From: an uncultured Collinsella sp.
GTDB taxonomy: Bacteria > Actinomycetota > Coriobacteriia > Coriobacteriales > Coriobacteriaceae
Direction: 5' to 3'
DNA length: 35,063 nucleotides
Assembly (NCBI GenBank): GCA_900751755.1
Contig: CAADSP010000059.1
Coordinates: 1-35,063 of the forward strand
Part shown: piece after piece, positions 33,301-35,063 of the stretch
Layout: every line of letters begins with the position of its first letter
How positions within the stretch are numbered: the stretch's first letter is position 1
The notes under the pieces: generated by a model
What the model saw: only the letters and a program-made list of their open reading frames with translations
Databases searched by the model: none
Told to the model about the DNA's origin: nothing
Program-made: the position numbers and the translations under genes

Positions 33301-33405
33301 GGTAAACGTGGTAAATGTGACGGTAAACGGTAGGTAAAGGTGGTTACATTATGAAGATACCAATGCAAGAGAATTGCAGGTCAAATGCAGGTTCTTTGCT
33401 AAATC
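33301..33405. repeat. Two arrays of helically phased short repeats upstream of ppdK
   Basis: GGTAAA occurs at 33301, 33310, 33322 and 33333 (steps 9, 12, 11), reading TTTACC on the ppdK strand. A second array has units of exactly 11 bp starting at 33362, 33373, 33384 and 33395: AATGCAAGAGA, ATTGCAGGTCA, AATGCAGGTTC and TTTGCTAAATC. A further TTTACC on the plus strand follows at 33408. One repeat per DNA turn is typical of tandem binding sites for response regulators or other activators. The arrays lie upstream of the candidate ppdK -10 in a 298-bp gap (33179-33476) with no gene. Confidence 0.6.
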
Positions 33406-33476
33406 GCTTTACCAATATCGTGCATTATTTTTAGGTAGTCTTTTTGAGACGGTGCATTTTTAGCTACCGAAATGAG

Positions 33477-34352
33477 TTAACTTTGCTGGGCTCGGCGGGC
33501 GGTTCGGCGGGCACGGGCTTCTTGGATTTCCTCCAAGTGGCTAATGATCTCGGCAGCGCTTTCCTCGATGGCCTTGCCGTCGGTACGCACCACAAAGCAG
33601 CCTAGGCGTTTCATGAGGGCACGAGCTTCCTCAAGCTCGCTGCGCACGCTCTCGGGCTCGGCATAGGAGCCGGCAACGGCACGAGCGTAGTCATCGCCCA
33701 AGCGGCTATCGCGAATTTCGGAAATCACATCGACGGTCGAAATCAGGCCGAACAGGCGCATCGGGTCGACCTCGTAAATCGACTTCGGCGGCTCCATGCC
33801 ATGGGCCAACGGAATATTGGCAACCTTGTAACCCTGATAGGCCAAATACATCGACAGCGGCGTCTTGGACGTGCGCGATACGCCCAGCAGCACGATATCG
33901 GCACCCGACAAATCGTCGCAACCGCGCCCGTCATCGTGCTCAACGAAATATTCCATGGCCTCGATACGATGGAAATAGCGGTCATCGGTCCTGTGAATCA
34001 CGCCCGCGACGCCTTTGGGCGGCACACCGATGAGCGACGATAGCACGGCGAGCGTCGGACCGATCAGGTCGACCGAACGGATATGCAGCATGCCCAGGTA
34101 ATCGAGCACGCGGGCGCGAAGCGCCGGATCGACAATGGTGTGAAACACGGCAATATCGCGATGGTCGGCATCGACGCGCGGGCCCACAAACGACTCCACC
34201 TGCTCCACCGAGGTCACCTTAGGCAGGCGCAAAACACGAAAAGCCCCTTCATCAAATTGCCCGGACGCCGCAAGCACCACCTCACAAGCGGTATCACCGA
34301 GCGAGTCGGAGATAACGATAACGGTGGGACGAGCGGTGACCGGGCAATCCAT
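33477..34352 (-). CDS. ppsR: PPDK regulatory protein (DUF299 kinase / pyrophosphorylase)
   Basis: A 291-residue bifunctional regulator. Family members inactivate PPDK by ADP-dependent phosphorylation of the threonine two residues before the catalytic histidine, and reactivate it by phosphate-dependent removal. The N-terminal half has VIVISDSLGDTACEV and VDLIGPTLAVLSSLIG. The P-loop-like motif is LLGVSRTSKTPLSMYLA (155-171), followed by YKVANIPLAHGMEPP, all diagnostic. The target threonine is present in the ppdK product (TSH at 476-478). The alternative target, PEP synthase, is not in the window. ATG 34352 follows AAAAGGAGCC. It lies 34 bases after glyS and may be co-transcribed with it. Confidence 0.93.
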   Translation of the reverse strand: MDCPVTARPTVIVISDSLGDTACEVVLAASGQFDEGAFRVLRLPKVTSVEQVESFVGPRVDADHRDIAVFHTIVDPALRARVLDYLGMLHIRSVDLIGPTLAVLSSLIGVPPKGVAGVIHRTDDRYFHRIEAMEYFVEHDDGRGCDDLSGADIVLLGVSRTSKTPLSMYLAYQGYKVANIPLAHGMEPPKSIYEVDPMRLFGLISTVDVISEIRDSRLGDDYARAVAGSYAEPESVRSELEEARALMKRLGCFVVRTDGKAIEESAAEIISHLEEIQEARARRTARRAQQS

Positions 34353-34386
34353 GCGGGGCTCCTTTTGCGCTTATGCGCAGGCTGGC

Positions 34387-35063
34387 TTACTTTTTGCGGG
34401 CAAGCTCACCGATGTTGGCGATGCCGGAGAAAACGGCCTCGAAGCGGTTGAGCAGCTTAAGGCGATTATCGCGGAGCTGCTCGTCCTTGTCCATGACCAT
34501 AACCTCGTCGAAGAAACGGTCGATGGGCGCGCGCAGGGCGGCCAGAGCGGCAAACGCGGCAGGATAATCCTCGGCGGCGAGAGCGGCGTCGACGGCGGTC
34601 TGAGCGGCCTCGGAGGCATCGGCAAGCGCAAGCTCGACCTCGCCCATCAGGGCGCGATCGTACTCCGCGCCCAGCTCGGGCTTGGAGATGTGCGCCGCGC
34701 GGGCGTAGGCGGTTGCCAGGTTGTCGAAGGTCTCGGCGTCGTTCTTGCGGGCCTCATCGAGGGCGGCGCAGCGGGCGAAGAAGAGCGACGGGGCAATGAT
34801 GTGCACCGCGGAGACGGCGGCAACGGTGTCGGCCGGAATCTTCTCGTCGCGGGCCATGCTCACCAAACGACCGTGGAAGAAGTCACGAACCTGCTGGGCG
34901 ACCTCGGCGGCGTCGAACTCAATGCCCTGCTCGCTATAGAGCTCGAGCGCAAAGTCGATGAGCGACGTGGGGTCGATCGGCAGACGGTCGCGCAGGATGT
35001 TGATGATGCCGATGGCGGGGCGGAGCAGCGCGTAAGGGGCGGGCGGGGCGGGCGGGGGGCCCC
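34387..35063 (-). CDS. glyS: Glycyl-tRNA synthetase beta subunit (C-terminal part, cut by window edge)
   Basis: The frame is open from the right edge to the stop at 34387, about 225 codons. It is the C-terminal, DALR-like anticodon-binding end of GlyS, recognised by YALLRPAIGIINILRD, VQQVRDFF-like VAQQVRDFFHGRL, and the terminal NRLKLLNRFEAVFSGIANIG. This subunit pairs with GlyQ in the alpha2beta2 enzyme; glyQ would be expected further upstream. From about 35020 to the edge the translation turns into Ala/Pro/Gly repeats (GPPPAPPAP) where family members read a GSxDPYALRR-type segment, so the last ~40 bases are probably erroneous sequence. An ATG at 34866 is internal, not the start. Confidence 0.9.
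   Translation of the reverse strand, partial: GPPPAPPAPYALLRPAIGIINILRDRLPIDPTSLIDFALELYSEQGIEFDAAEVAQQVRDFFHGRLVSMARDEKIPADTVAAVSAVHIIAPSLFFARCAALDEARKNDAETFDNLATAYARAAHISKPELGAEYDRALMGEVELALADASEAAQTAVDAALAAEDYPAAFAALAALRAPIDRFFDEVMVMDKDEQLRDNRLKLLNRFEAVFSGIANIGELARKK

Noticed and set aside
33434..33468. Terminator for ppsR at GGTAG...CTACC
   Set aside because: Stems are only four or five pairs and the T tracts lie on the wrong strand or inside the loop.

Overview
The window is a high-GC housekeeping segment that looks like a Coriobacteriia chromosome (Actinomycetota), most likely Collinsella or a close relative. The reasons are an actinobacterial-type integration host factor (mihF) beside gmk-rpoZ, the actinobacterial order rplS-rnhB-yraN-comM-dprA-trmFO-xerC-rpsB-tsf-pyrH-frr-uppS-cdsA-dxr-rseP-ispG-proS, and anaerobe markers: AdhE, pyruvate phosphate dikinase with its regulator, and the NAD-linked PyrD/PyrK dihydroorotate dehydrogenase. 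The genus is inferred from memory of gene content; no search was run.

Layout. 1-3093 (minus): mihF-gmk-rpoZ-thiI, nearly gapless, then a terminator and the start of comEA, which is cut by the left edge. 3106-3333 is non-coding and holds alternative inverted repeats. 3334-8657 (minus): a complete pyrimidine operon, pyrR-pyrB-pyrC-pyrK-pyrD-pyrF, lacking only carAB and pyrE. It is preceded at 8697-8812 by a leader with a terminator and competing hairpins. 9109-13112 (plus): rpmB, then adhE and a small phosphotransferase-fold kinase, with two conspicuous palindromic elements between rpmB and adhE.

13291-21617 (minus) is one long cluster: pyrH-frr-uppS-cdsA-dxr-rseP-ispG-proS. It joins ribosome recycling, undecaprenyl and phospholipid precursor synthesis, the MEP isoprenoid pathway, a site-2 protease and prolyl-tRNA synthetase. 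It is separated by a terminator from rpsB-tsf (21735-23378), which has a good promoter and a leader of about 135 nt. 23597-29783 (minus) is the DNA-transaction cluster rnhB-yraN-comM-dprA-trmFO-xerC, with mostly overlapping genes. rplS has its own promoter and terminator. 30428-34352 (minus) holds ppdK and its regulatory kinase/phosphorylase, separated by about 300 bp carrying helically phased repeats. The right edge cuts glyS, and its last ~40 bases look corrupted.

I see no mobile element, CRISPR array, tRNA, rRNA or defence system, and no convincing wholly new multigene system. The most interesting signals are regulatory: the pyr leader, the palindromes before adhE, the phased repeats before ppdK and the switch-like repeats before mihF. 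Two protein oddities stand out: a winged-helix-like insert in RseP and loss of a conserved active-site histidine in Dxr. Several start codons were moved from the longest reading frame to a start with a good ribosome binding site; these choices are explained per gene.
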